Part shown: piece by piece, positions 35,750 to 43,900 of the stretch
Layout: each line of letters starts with the position of its first letter
How positions within the stretch are numbered: the stretch's first letter is position 1
Assembly (NCBI RefSeq): GCF_002196515.1
Contig: NZ_CP018835.1
Span: 2,790,001-2,854,000, forward strand
Direction of reading: 5' to 3'
Source of the DNA: Vibrio gazogenes
GTDB taxonomy: Bacteria > Pseudomonadota > Gammaproteobacteria > Enterobacterales > Vibrionaceae
DNA: 64,000 nucleotides
Notes under the pieces: model-generated
What the model was told of the DNA's origin: nothing
The model's database searches: none
The model's input: only the letters and a program-made list of their open reading frames with translations
Position numbers and translations under genes: made by a program

Positions 35750-37642
35750 ATGATGACTCAACTTATCTCATCACGATTGATTCGGCTGAATCTTTCGTCA
35801 ACGACCAAAGATGAAGTGCTTACCGAGATGGCTGGTATGCTGGCCGCAGAAGGACGCATCACCGATCAACAACAATTTTTAGCGGATATTTATGCCCGAG
35901 AGGCACTCGGCAATACTGGCTTTGATGAGGGCGTTGCTATTCCTCATGCCAAAAGCGTTGCTGTGAGTGAACCTGCCGTGGTGGTGGGAATCAGTCGTCA
36001 GGGCATTGATTACGGCGCCGAAGACGGCCAGCCATCGAAACTCTTTTTTATGATTGCTTCTCCCGATGGCAATGCCAATCATCATGTCGAAGTTTTGGCC
36101 GAGCTTTCTGCCAAACTGATTGAAGACGGATTCGCCGAGCAGCTTTTGGCCGCACAGACCGAGCAGCAAGCGCTGGAACTACTGTTGTCCAAGTCAGAAC
36201 CGACGCCGCAGTCATCGGGAGAAAACGGTTTTCTGATCGGTGTGACCGGCTGTCCGACCGGGATTGCGCATACTTATCTAGCGGCTGAATCGCTGGAAAA
36301 AGGTGCCGCAGCACTGGGCTATCAGATTAAAGTCGAGACCAACGGGTCGATCGGGGTGAAAAACAGCCCGACGGCAGCAGAGATTGCAGCGGCAGACGCG
36401 ATTATCGTCTCGAGTGACAAACAGGTGGAAATCACCCGCTTTGCCGGTAAAAAACTGATTGAAACCGGCGTGAAAGAGCCGATCCGTGATGCGCAAGGGT
36501 TGATTCAGAAAGCATTGCAGGCCCCCGTGTATCGACCTGATTCTCCGGCTGAATCCCGTAATACGGAACCATCCCGGAACCGACCGGAGTTGTATCGTTA
36601 TCTGATGAACGGTGTCTCGCATATGATCCCGTTTGTGGTTGCCGGTGGGCTGTTGATTGCGCTGGCACTGGCGATTGGCGGGGAGCCGACGGAAGCCGGG
36701 ATGGCGATTCCACAAGGTAGTTTGTGGAATAAAGTGCTGGATGTCGGTGTCGTTTCCTTCCAACTGATGATTCCGATTCTGGCCGGTTATATTGCTTATG
36801 CGATTGCCGATCGCCCGGCGTTGGCCCCGGGGATGATTGGTGGCTGGATTGCCAACAACGGCTCATTTTACGATGCTGACGCCGGAACCGGATTTATCGG
36901 CGCAATTGTTGCCGGTTTATTGGTGGGGTATTTCATTCGCTGGCTGACCAGTTTCAATTATCACAAGATGATTCAGCCGCTGGTGCCGATTATGATCGCA
37001 CCGATCACCGGTGCACTGTTTATCTCTGGTCTGTTTATTTTTGTGATCGGTGCTCCGATTGCCAGCTTGATGCATGGGATGACAGAACTGCTGACCACCA
37101 TGAGTACCGGGAATATGGTGTTGCTGGGCATTGTGCTGGGCGGACTGGCCGGGTTTGATATGGGCGGCCCGTTCAACAAAGTTGCCTTCTTGTTCTCTGT
37201 CGGCATGATTGCCAGTGGTCAGACACAGTTTATGGGCGCGATGGCGTGTGCCATTCCGGTTGCTCCGCTCGGCATGGGACTCGCCACGGTGCTTGGTCGT
37301 AAACTGAACCTGTTTGAAGCATCAGAACTTGAAGCTGGTAAAGCCGCCGGTGCGATGGGGCTGGTCGGGATTTCTGAAGGGGCAATTCCGTTTGCTGCGC
37401 AGGATCCGGTGTCGGTGATTCCGGCCAACATGCTGGGGTCGATGGTTGCTGCGGTAATGGCTTTCTCTTTTGGGATCACCGATAGTGTCGCGCATGGCGG
37501 ACCGGTTGTTGCCTTACTGGGAGCGATGAACAAACCGTTGTTAGCGCTATTTTGTATGGCGCTTGGTGCGGTTGTCACTGCGCTCACTTGTATCGCATTG
37601 AAGAAAATGCGTCAGGCGAGATTACAGTCTGCCAATGTCTGA
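35750..37642 (+). CDS. Fructose-family PTS permease IIABC
   Basis: About 630-aa fused PTS transporter. IIA at residues 1-150 with His66 in FDEGVAIPHAKS; IIB at about 160-260 with Cys168 in VTGCPTGIAHTYLAAESL; IIC from about 285 with FVVAGGLLIALALAIGG and GGLAGFDMGGPFNKVAF. Domain order A-B-C is that of FruA-like/mannosylglycerate-type permeases. The frame is open back to 35630, but the ATG at 35750 has GGGGA upstream and gives a normal IIA start. Imports and phosphorylates fructose or a related sugar. The nearby AraC regulator shares a motif with its upstream region. Confidence 0.92.
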   Translation: MMTQLISSRLIRLNLSSTTKDEVLTEMAGMLAAEGRITDQQQFLADIYAREALGNTGFDEGVAIPHAKSVAVSEPAVVVGISRQGIDYGAEDGQPSKLFFMIASPDGNANHHVEVLAELSAKLIEDGFAEQLLAAQTEQQALELLLSKSEPTPQSSGENGFLIGVTGCPTGIAHTYLAAESLEKGAAALGYQIKVETNGSIGVKNSPTAAEIAAADAIIVSSDKQVEITRFAGKKLIETGVKEPIRDAQGLIQKALQAPVYRPDSPAESRNTEPSRNRPELYRYLMNGVSHMIPFVVAGGLLIALALAIGGEPTEAGMAIPQGSLWNKVLDVGVVSFQLMIPILAGYIAYAIADRPALAPGMIGGWIANNGSFYDADAGTGFIGAIVAGLLVGYFIRWLTSFNYHKMIQPLVPIMIAPITGALFISGLFIFVIGAPIASLMHGMTELLTTMSTGNMVLLGIVLGGLAGFDMGGPFNKVAFLFSVGMIASGQTQFMGAMACAIPVAPLGMGLATVLGRKLNLFEASELEAGKAAGAMGLVGISEGAIPFAAQDPVSVIPANMLGSMVAAVMAFSFGITDSVAHGGPVVALLGAMNKPLLALFCMALGAVVTALTCIALKKMRQARLQSANV

Positions 37643-37654
37643 GGTTATAAAAAT

Positions 37655-37686
37655 GATCCGTACCTGCCTTTGGGAAGGTGCGGATC
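37655..37686 (-). terminator. Bidirectional-type terminator between PTS IIABC and ABM gene
   Basis: Arms GATCCGTACCT and AGGTGCGGATC with one mismatch; on the minus strand followed by ATTTTTAT. It serves the minus-strand ABM gene and may also stop the convergent PTS transcript. Confidence 0.7.
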
Positions 37687-37698
37687 GTGAATTGATGG

Positions 37699-37986
37699 CT
37701 ATGCCATATGGATTCGGGAAAAGATTTTGGATGTTTTTTCTTCAATCATCGGTTCCGTTTTCTGATCAAAGAGCAGCGCATGTTCGGTTTGCAGACATTC
37801 ATTAAATTCGTCTTCCGAACCATACAGTTCATAGAAAAAAACCTGTTTATCTTTATCATTCCAGCAGATATCAAACTGGAGACATCCCGGATCATCTTTT
37901 GCGATGTCTGCATTCTCTTGGGCGAGTTTAATAAATGATTCAAATGACTCGGGATCGATGGTGAAAGTCACCGTCACAACGTACAT
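37699..37986 (-). CDS. Antibiotic biosynthesis monooxygenase (ABM)-domain protein
   Basis: 95-aa ferredoxin-like dimeric ABM-domain protein resembling LsrG/YgiN-type small monooxygenases or isomerases. Typical features: VTVTFTIDPESFESFIKLAQENA, then DPGCLQFDICWNDKDKQVFFYELYGSEDEFNEC. The ATG at 37986 has AGGAGG 6 bases upstream, a decisive start. Convergent with the PTS permease. Reaction unknown. Confidence 0.85.
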   Translation of the reverse strand: MYVVTVTFTIDPESFESFIKLAQENADIAKDDPGCLQFDICWNDKDKQVFFYELYGSEDEFNECLQTEHALLFDQKTEPMIEEKTSKIFSRIHMA

Positions 37987-38193
37987 ACATTGCCTCCTGA
38001 AACATACGAAACGGGTAAAATCACAGACCGACATAACTTGTACGGTATGATTTCAGCTGTTTTCTCCGTGAACAGAGCCTCGCGGTCAAGCGATGATTCT
38101 GTGTGCATCACTACATCATATTGACATATTTCGGTGCTATCAATCATCAGTTGCGGATAAGCATCAATTATTTTGCTCAACCATCATGATGGC

Positions 38194-38580
38194 TTAATGT
38201 TGCGAATGCGACTGAATCAATGCGTCTGAAAGTCTTGGTGGTATTTCACATTGTTCCCCGATATAAGTTAACCGTTCCAGTGCGGTAATCAAGTGAGGGG
38301 GATAGCCATGTTTTTTGAAGACCCGATCCATCAGATAAAGCCCCCAACCGTCCGGTAAGCTGTCAGCAAATACACCATGCAAGCCATCATGGGGGGCGGT
38401 GCTTTTTGCAGCGTTAGATCTGATTTGGCCGATATCACCAACCGCTTCAAATAGCATCAGAAACTGCCGGAGAGAGATATTACCGCTGTTTTCAAATTTT
38501 CTGATCGTGCTGTAAGGCACACCAGAACGATTTGCCAACGCTTCAACAGTGAGTTTTTGCTGCTTTATGCTTGTCCCTCC
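38194..38580 (-). pseudogene. hipB-hipA fusion remnant
   Basis: A 115-aa frame joins the 3' half of a HipB-type helix-turn-helix antitoxin (KLTVEALANRSGVPYSTIRKFEN, then SLRQFLMLFEAVG) to an N-terminal part of a HipA-type kinase toxin (HGVFADSLPDGWGLYLMDRVF, ALERLTYIGEQ), then runs into unrelated codons. The HipB-like frame continues upstream of 38538 without a proper ATG, beginning around 38575. HipA kinases need about 400 residues with a catalytic C-terminal domain, absent here, so this is a deletion scar of a hipBA locus. Function is unlikely except possible residual DNA binding. Confidence 0.7.
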
Positions 38581-38607
38581 GTTACAGTATGAGGTGATTT
38601 TAGCACT

Positions 38608-38814
38608 TCAATGACTTAGCCAATCCTTCCCCCGACAAACTGCTTCCGTCAGCACTTTAAGTTTTTCCACTTCTTCGGCCAGATAATCCAACTCTTCAAC
38701 GGTGATTTCGTAGTGCTCGGAATAGCGGGTATCACGCAAAATCGTCGCAATGGTGTCAATATCTTGTTGTTTCCGCTCGGGAAGGTGGTCAAGTGTCTTT
38801 TTCATGTCGGTCAT
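38608..38814 (-). pseudogene. Internally deleted copy of the MNT-HEPN gene
   Basis: A 68-80-aa frame equal to the first 28 residues of the protein at 39894-40778 (TMTDMKKTLDHLPERKQQD...) joined directly to its last about 40 (RYSEHYEITVEELDYLAEEV). The 229 codons between, holding the nucleotidyltransferase active site and most of the HEPN domain, are missing; the joint lies at a repeated CATC. An extra C near the end changes the last residues (KDWLSH instead of RIE). Almost certainly non-functional. Confidence 0.85.
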
Positions 38815-38917
38815 CGTACTACGCAGTGGAATTCGGGTAAATGGCGGCATCAGGGTTGAGATGAGTTTTGCGTGTGAGTGCAGTTTTTGGTGTAAATGGG
38901 GTGTTGGTTGAGGATGA
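38611..38917. repeat. Direct repeat copy A of the MNT-HEPN locus
   Basis: 307 bases collinear with the two ends of 39889-40881, including about 100 bases upstream of the gene. Same orientation, a few percent diverged, so the duplication is not recent. The TumE-type TA pair lies between the copies. Confidence 0.85.
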
Positions 38918-39007
38918 GAGATTAAAGAATGCGTTGGATATCGGGGAATTCAGAAGTGCAGAACAGAGCGATTTGATGATGAATGACTTCCTGATAAGAT
39001 TAATTTT

Positions 39008-39026
39008 GTTATACTCTAGGTATAAC
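39008..39026. promoter_or_regulatory. Operator dyad of the TumE-type TA operon
   Basis: Perfect inverted repeat GTTATAC-N5-GTATAAC, 14 bases upstream of the toxin start; the left arm includes TTATACT, a likely -10 element. A repressor site over the promoter, such as for the HTH antitoxin, is expected here. Confidence 0.6.
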
Positions 39027-39040
39027 ATCAGGGTAAGCTG

Positions 39041-39427
39041 ATGGAAGAGTTAGATGTTTTGTTGAGTATGCATGGCACAGAAGTGTACCGGGATGACGGT
39101 TATTGGTGGAAAATTGAAGCATGGACGGTTCCGCCAACCAGAGAACGCCCTCACGGGATCCGTTACAACATGACGCTACATAATCGATTTAACAAAAGAG
39201 TTTTTGGTTATGACAATGCCCATGCAGTGAAGCCACGGAAAAATAAACGATTTAGTGGCAAACGGTATGACTACGATCATTTGCATCGGACTGCGATTGA
39301 TCAGGGAACACCCTATGAATTTCAGGATGTTTATACGTTACTGCAAGACTTCTTCTCCGGCATTGATACAACCATAGAAGCAATTGAGGGGAAACCACAT
39401 GAAAGCAAGAATCGGCATTATGTCTGA
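39041..39427 (+). CDS. TumE-family (DUF6516) putative toxin
   Basis: 128-aa protein of the DUF6516/TumE-type toxin family: an acidic N-terminus, YWWKIEAWTVP, the PHGIRYNMTLHNRFNKRVFGYDNAH core, DHLH and a C-terminal YTLLQDFFSGID helix. The 3' end overlaps the next gene by 29 bases in another frame, typical of TA pairs. The target is not deducible. Preceded by a dyad operator. It is enclosed by the two copies of the MNT-HEPN repeat. Confidence 0.8.
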   Translation: MEELDVLLSMHGTEVYRDDGYWWKIEAWTVPPTRERPHGIRYNMTLHNRFNKRVFGYDNAHAVKPRKNKRFSGKRYDYDHLHRTAIDQGTPYEFQDVYTLLQDFFSGIDTTIEAIEGKPHESKNRHYV

Positions 39428-39800
39428 AGATCTGATCCGTTTTCGCCTGCTGGCGATTGCGCAAAGGAAATATATGCCGCAAGCGGATGAGCCGAAGGTT
39501 TGGTACACATCGGTCAATGCGGTAGCACAGATTTTAAGGCCGGAGAATATTGCCTTATTACGTCTGATTGATACGGAAAAGCCAGCAAGCCTGACAGAAT
39601 TAGCCAGAATATCCGGCCGGGCCAAATCTAATTTATCCAACACCTTAAAAACGCTCAGTGAAAAAGGTTTCGTTCGCATGGAGCCGACTACCGGTAAGGC
39701 TCTGAAACCAGTGGCGATTTATACCGATTTTGAGATTATTTCGGACTCCGCACTTGAGCAGAAATTATTGAAATTAATGGCGGAGCAATCTGCGGCCTGA
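39399..39800 (+). CDS. HTH antitoxin (HVO_A0114-like winged helix)
   Basis: 133-aa winged-helix DNA-binding protein of the type paired with DUF6516 toxins. Core: SLTELARISGRAKSNLSNTLKTLSEKGFVRMEP, a MarR/ArsR-like recognition helix and wing. Start at 39399 with GAGGGG upstream, inside the toxin gene. Expected to neutralise the toxin and autorepress through the dyad at 39008-39026; this is inferred from family and context. Confidence 0.8.
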   Translation: MKARIGIMSEDLIRFRLLAIAQRKYMPQADEPKVWYTSVNAVAQILRPENIALLRLIDTEKPASLTELARISGRAKSNLSNTLKTLSEKGFVRMEPTTGKALKPVAIYTDFEIISDSALEQKLLKLMAEQSAA

Positions 39801-39888
39801 GGTGAGGTATTCGGAATCTGTGTGCCAAGATTAAGATTATCTACGCACTGCGTAGATAATTGAGCTCTGAAGTTGATGTGTGATTGCG

Positions 39889-40881
39889 ATGACTTACTCA
39901 ATCCTTCCCCGACAAACCGCTTCCGTCAGCACTTTGAGTTTTTTCACTTCTTCGGCCAGATAATCCAGCTCTTCAACGGTGATTTCGTAGTGCTCCGAAT
40001 AGCGGGCATCGACGTAGGCGCGTTTGAGGCGATGGAAGCTGCGACGGTGAAACTGGTTGTCGGCAGGGAACAGGTGGGCGAAGCGTTCGTCTTGCCCGGC
40101 ACAGAAGGCGCGTAGTTTCTCTAAGTCGTGAGTTTTGGGCAGGTAGTTGGTACACACTAACAGGGTGCAGGCAAACAGGCGTTCGGTGGCTTGATGAAGT
40201 TCAAAGGCTGCTTTGTTCACCCATCCTCGATTCATATGATCCCGAAAAGTAATAAAGAACTGCTCACCACTTTCGAACCATTGAGCAAAATACTTTTGCG
40301 CAATCTGCCGACTTTCTTCGGCGCTCAGATCTCCCGGCAGTGCCAGCTCGCGACCATCAGCGCTATACAGTTCGATGCCTTGCTCGCGGATATCCCGAAA
40401 GAAATAGTGCCCGTCATGCAGCCACTGATTGACTTCACCGAGGGTGTGAACAATCAGCCCCAACGGGGTTTTGGGAATTCGACGGCTGATACGGTCTTCC
40501 GCCAGACTCCACAGGGTGAACTCTTCCACCAGTTCAAAGCGGTTGACGATCACCAGTATGTCATAGTCGCTGACATAGCCGTTTGCCGGGTCATTGACCC
40601 AGTTGCCTTTGGCATAGCTGCCGAACAGGATAATTTTGTGGATCTTAAAACCGGCTTTTTTGCCGCTTCTGCCCGCCACATATTCATCCACCACATCACG
40701 CAAAATAGTCGCAATGGTGTCAATATCTTGTTGTTTCCGCTCGGGAAGATGGTCAAGTGTCTTTTTCATGTCGGTCATCGTACTACGCGGTGAGAATCGG
40801 GTAAATGGCAGCATCGGGGTTGAGATGAGTTTTGCGTGTGAGTGCAGTTTTTGGTGTAAATGGGGTGTTGGTTGAGGATGA
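39889..40881. repeat. Direct repeat copy B of the MNT-HEPN locus (full length)
   Basis: 993-base complete counterpart of 38611-38917, carrying the intact MNT-HEPN gene and about 100 bases upstream of it. Confidence 0.85.
39894..40778 (-). CDS. Fused MNT nucleotidyltransferase-HEPN protein
   Basis: 294-aa protein combining an N-terminal minimal nucleotidyltransferase (GSYAKG at residues 53-58 and SDYD at 70-73, the GSxxxG...DxD catalytic pattern) with a C-terminal HEPN domain (VNKAAFELHQATERLFACTLL; RAYVDARYSEHYEIT). In two-gene HEPN/MNT systems the HEPN is an RNase toxin AMPylated by MNT; here both are one chain, a form common in proteobacteria and less understood. The ATG at 40778 is preferred over the upstream 40814. 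It shares a 332-bp divergent region with the GIY-YIG gene containing a TTATGAA-N6-TTCATAA dyad. Confidence 0.85.
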   Translation of the reverse strand: MTDMKKTLDHLPERKQQDIDTIATILRDVVDEYVAGRSGKKAGFKIHKIILFGSYAKGNWVNDPANGYVSDYDILVIVNRFELVEEFTLWSLAEDRISRRIPKTPLGLIVHTLGEVNQWLHDGHYFFRDIREQGIELYSADGRELALPGDLSAEESRQIAQKYFAQWFESGEQFFITFRDHMNRGWVNKAAFELHQATERLFACTLLVCTNYLPKTHDLEKLRAFCAGQDERFAHLFPADNQFHRRSFHRLKRAYVDARYSEHYEITVEELDYLAEEVKKLKVLTEAVCRGRIE

Positions 40882-40951
40882 AGAAAGAAGAGGTAAGCAG
40901 GCTAGACATATAAATTAGCAATGAGATTCAATATATCATCAATAGCAATTA

Positions 40952-40971
40952 TTATGAATCATGGTTCATAA
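40952..40971. promoter_or_regulatory. Dyad in the MNT-HEPN / GIY-YIG divergent region
   Basis: Inverted repeat TTATGAA-N6-TTCATAA midway between the divergent genes; candidate operator for either. The rest of the 40779-41110 gap shows duplicated non-coding DNA (to 40881) and a run of seven G at 41039-41045. Confidence 0.5.
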
Positions 40972-41110
40972 TCTGTATTTGTTGATTAGTTGTTGCTGAA
41001 CACTCTACTTGCTTTATGAAGAATCCAGCTTTCTATTGGGGGGGGATTTATTTTAATGCTATTGTTTTTAACTGCATTAAAAAGTCAGATTATTCTTACA
41101 ACGAGGCAGT

Positions 41111-41998
41111 ATGGCAGAATTTGGTCGCAGTATTCGTATCTTCTTTGCTGACGGTAGCCCGACAGGGTTGCGTCATGTGGAAATCGTCAATTGGTCGGGG
41201 CAGGCGATGGCGTGTCCGCGAACTCGATTTTTTGAACTGAAGCACTGGGATGAAGTGAAACGTCCCGGTGTTTATTTTTTGCTGGAAAAGGCATCGGGTG
41301 ATGATGATAACGTCGCTTATATCGGTGAGTCCGAAGATGTTTTCAGACGATTAGCCAATCATGATCGTGAAAAAGACTTCTGGAACGAGGTGATTATATT
41401 CAGCAGTAAAGATGAAAACCTCACCAAAGCACATATCAAATATTTAGAAGCAAGATTAGTTGAAATGAGTCAAGCCGCAGATCGTTATACCGTCAGTAAT
41501 TCAAATTGTCCGACTAAGTCAGGTTTGCCCCGTGCAGATATGGCGGCAATGGAAGAGTTTATTGAAAATATCAAATTGGTACTGGGAAGTCTGGGGCATC
41601 GATTATTGGAACCGATTGCTTCATCCTCGACAACAGAAATAGAGAGCAATGAATCTTTGACTCATTATCCTCTGACTCTCACTGTGAATAAATTGCAAGC
41701 CTATGGACGAATGACGGATGATGGTTTTTTGCTTGCAAAAGGTTCTCAAATCGCTAAACGATCATCGCAAAGCATGCCGGGTAAAAGCCAGCAAATAAAG
41801 CAGGAGATGATTGACAGTGGTGTTCTGATTGAACGGGAGAATTGGTATGAGTTGCTCAAAGATAAGTTGATGAGTTCTTCCTCATATGCGGCTTGCTTAG
41901 TTTCAGGCAATAGCCGGAGTGGGCCTCAGAGTTGGAGAACTGAATTGGGAGAATCTCTCAAAGAGTTGGAAGCTCGGCTGGTTGGTAAAGACGGATAA
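41111..41998 (+). CDS. GIY-YIG nuclease-family protein with DUF4357 tail
   Basis: 295-aa protein. Residues about 50-130 are a GIY-YIG domain: PGVYFLLEKA, then AYIGESEDVFRRLANH with the arginine and histidine positions, and ARLVEM with the metal-binding glutamate. The C-terminal about 80 residues match DUF4357 (LQAYGRMTDDGFLLAKGSQIAKR), often attached to GIY-YIG or restriction-related proteins. AGG precedes the ATG. Followed on the same strand by a methyltransferase and an HNH endonuclease, hinting at a DNA-defence or modification group. Confidence 0.85.
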   Translation: MAEFGRSIRIFFADGSPTGLRHVEIVNWSGQAMACPRTRFFELKHWDEVKRPGVYFLLEKASGDDDNVAYIGESEDVFRRLANHDREKDFWNEVIIFSSKDENLTKAHIKYLEARLVEMSQAADRYTVSNSNCPTKSGLPRADMAAMEEFIENIKLVLGSLGHRLLEPIASSSTTEIESNESLTHYPLTLTVNKLQAYGRMTDDGFLLAKGSQIAKRSSQSMPGKSQQIKQEMIDSGVLIERENWYELLKDKLMSSSSYAACLVSGNSRSGPQSWRTELGESLKELEARLVGKDG

Positions 41999-42049
41999 GA
42001 GAAAAAATATGTAATTTTCTCTGGGAAAATCAAATTATTGCTTAATCGA

Positions 42050-42685
42050 ATGACACAAGAGACGATGCAACATTCAGACTTCTACAACCAAAACGCCAGC
42101 TCACTGGTAACCCAATACTATAGCCTCAGTTTTGAAGACGTTCACGCATGTTGGCGGGATTTCTGGCCGGGCTGCGGTGATCGGGTGTTGGATGTCGGGG
42201 CCGGTTCCGGGCGGGATGCGTGCTGGATGGCGGCGCGAGGTTGTTTGGTCGTTGCTGTGGAGCCTGCGGCACTGATGCGGGCGGAAGGGCAGCGGTTAAC
42301 TGGTGATACGGTGGAATGGCTGGATGACGCACTGCCGGAGTTATCGCAGCTTGCAGAACGCAAACGGCAATTCGATGTGATTCTGGTCAGTGCGGTGTGG
42401 ATGCATTTGACACCGGAGCAACGTCAGCAGGCATTGGGTCATCTGGCAGCGTTGCTGACATCGGAAGGACGTCTGGTGATCTCTTTACGCGATGGTGAAT
42501 TTAGCGATGGACGTGTGACTTACCCGCTCTCCGTTGAGGAATTAGTGGCTCAGTCTGCTGGAGCTGGGTTAAAACCAATGCTGATTTCGGAGCGGCAGGG
42601 GGACGGTCTCAAACGCAGTGATGTGTCTTGGCAAACGGTGGTTCTGTCTCTGTTAGACCCAATATTGAATGTAGTAAGGGAATAA
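42050..42685 (+). CDS. Class I SAM-dependent methyltransferase
   Basis: About 211-aa Rossmann-fold methyltransferase: motif I VLDVGAGSGRDACWMA, motif II VVAVEP, motif IV FDVILVSAVWMHL, motif VI LTSEGRLVISL. No DNA methylase DPPY or PC motif is seen, so a small-molecule or protein substrate is more likely than DNA. The frame opens at a TTG at 42038; ATGs at 42050 and 42065 are both possible. It ends 2 bases before the HNH gene, indicating one operon. Confidence 0.85.
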   Translation: MTQETMQHSDFYNQNASSLVTQYYSLSFEDVHACWRDFWPGCGDRVLDVGAGSGRDACWMAARGCLVVAVEPAALMRAEGQRLTGDTVEWLDDALPELSQLAERKRQFDVILVSAVWMHLTPEQRQQALGHLAALLTSEGRLVISLRDGEFSDGRVTYPLSVEELVAQSAGAGLKPMLISERQGDGLKRSDVSWQTVVLSLLDPILNVVRE

Positions 42686-42687
42686 GC

Positions 42688-43812
42688 ATGTCTCTGGAAT
42701 ACTACGAGGATAAGTTTCGCAATCTCAATATGAATACCAAGGGCAATCACAAAAGCCCACATAAGGTATGCATGTTGCTGGCGGTGACGGAGCTGATTGA
42801 AAGCGGAGTGATTGCGGCCAATCGAATTGATCTCAATGAACCGTTAAAAGAGGCATTCACGCGTTTTTTCAATCAGCGTCGTCGTGATACGGATCAAAAC
42901 ACCCCAGAGAATCCGTATTTCCATCTTAAAAGCGAAGGGTTTTGGCATATCGTTTACAACCCGGGAATAGATCCTGCAACGGTAAAACGTTACTCCAAAA
43001 CCGCTGTGTCTCATATTACTATCGATGATGCGCTGTTTGCGTATCTGCAAAGCCGGATTACTAACACTGATCTCAAAGAGGCTTTAAATCATAATTTGTC
43101 TGATTTGGCATTTTTGTATCAGCAATGGTTGGTGGATATCGGCCAAGCTCCGGAGACTGTCGAACGTTATACTCGGCTGATTGCCAGTGATTTGTCCGAG
43201 TGGTTACAGGAACAAGGGCTTGCCAATATCCCTGTGTTTGACATGAAGTCATATCGGGCATTTCATGACTTGGCTCTGCGGTTTAAACAGTCGCATGCAT
43301 TACAGGTGAATGATCCGAACCTGAATCTGTTTTCAGCCGTTATTGATTCCTATCAGCAGTTTTTAAAAGACCTGACGCAGATTGATTTACAACAGGATGT
43401 CGCTCAGATTGATGCAGATGAACATCTGACAACCACGGAAAAGCAAATTCTGAGAAATGCGCGGTTGGGGCAGGGAACTTATCGCAGACAACTGATTGAT
43501 CTGTGGCAGGGCTGTGCGGTGACGCGCTATCGTAATACCCAAATGCTGGTGGCTTCTCATATCAAGCCTTGGCGGGATTCGAATAACGATGAACGACTGG
43601 ATAAATACAACGGCCTGTTACTGTTGGCGAACCTTGATAAAGCATTTGACCTTGGTTTTATCTCATTCGATCAACATGGCAAGGTGATGATCTCCAAATA
43701 TCTCCAATCCCCCGCAACCCTCGGTATCCGCGAAGAAATGCACTGCACCCTACATCGGGAGCACCGGAAATATCTCGACTATCATCGGGTTGAGTTGTTT
43801 AAAGGATTCTGA
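42688..43812 (+). CDS. HNH endonuclease
   Basis: 374-aa protein with an N-terminal helical region (YYEDKFRNLNMN...SPHKVCMLLAVTELIESG), a middle helical segment of unknown role, and a C-terminal HNH nuclease domain of the restriction-associated HNH_2 type: GCAVTRYRNTQMLVASHIKPW, then NGLLLLANLDKAFDLGFISFD, with His and Asn of the motif. Start at 42688 has AAGGGA upstream. Co-transcribed with the methyltransferase and near the GIY-YIG gene. Probably a restriction-like effector; target modification unknown. Confidence 0.88.
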   Translation: MSLEYYEDKFRNLNMNTKGNHKSPHKVCMLLAVTELIESGVIAANRIDLNEPLKEAFTRFFNQRRRDTDQNTPENPYFHLKSEGFWHIVYNPGIDPATVKRYSKTAVSHITIDDALFAYLQSRITNTDLKEALNHNLSDLAFLYQQWLVDIGQAPETVERYTRLIASDLSEWLQEQGLANIPVFDMKSYRAFHDLALRFKQSHALQVNDPNLNLFSAVIDSYQQFLKDLTQIDLQQDVAQIDADEHLTTTEKQILRNARLGQGTYRRQLIDLWQGCAVTRYRNTQMLVASHIKPWRDSNNDERLDKYNGLLLLANLDKAFDLGFISFDQHGKVMISKYLQSPATLGIREEMHCTLHREHRKYLDYHRVELFKGF

Positions 43813-43849
43813 ACCGACTCGTTTTCAATGATATATACAGAGAATAAAA

Positions 43850-43873
43850 AACCTGCCCATTGATGGGCAGGTT
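43850..43873 (-). terminator. Terminator shared by convergent HNH and alanine-repeat genes
   Basis: Perfect 11-bp stem AACCTGCCCAT / ATGGGCAGGTT with a 2-base turn; on the minus strand followed by TTTTTTATTC. Lies 27 bases from the minus-strand stop and 37 from the plus-strand stop. Confidence 0.85.
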
Positions 43874-43900
43874 CGGTTACGTTTGTTGGTCAACAATATA

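Noticed and set aside
40191..40793. 200-aa plus-strand frame opposite the MNT-HEPN gene
   Set aside because: It is a shadow of the minus-strand gene, which has clear GSxxxG and SDxD motifs.
38014..43812. Prophage or integrative element spanning the TA/nuclease island
   Set aside because: No integrase, phage structural genes, tRNA or clear att repeats were found; the only direct repeats are the MNT-HEPN copies.
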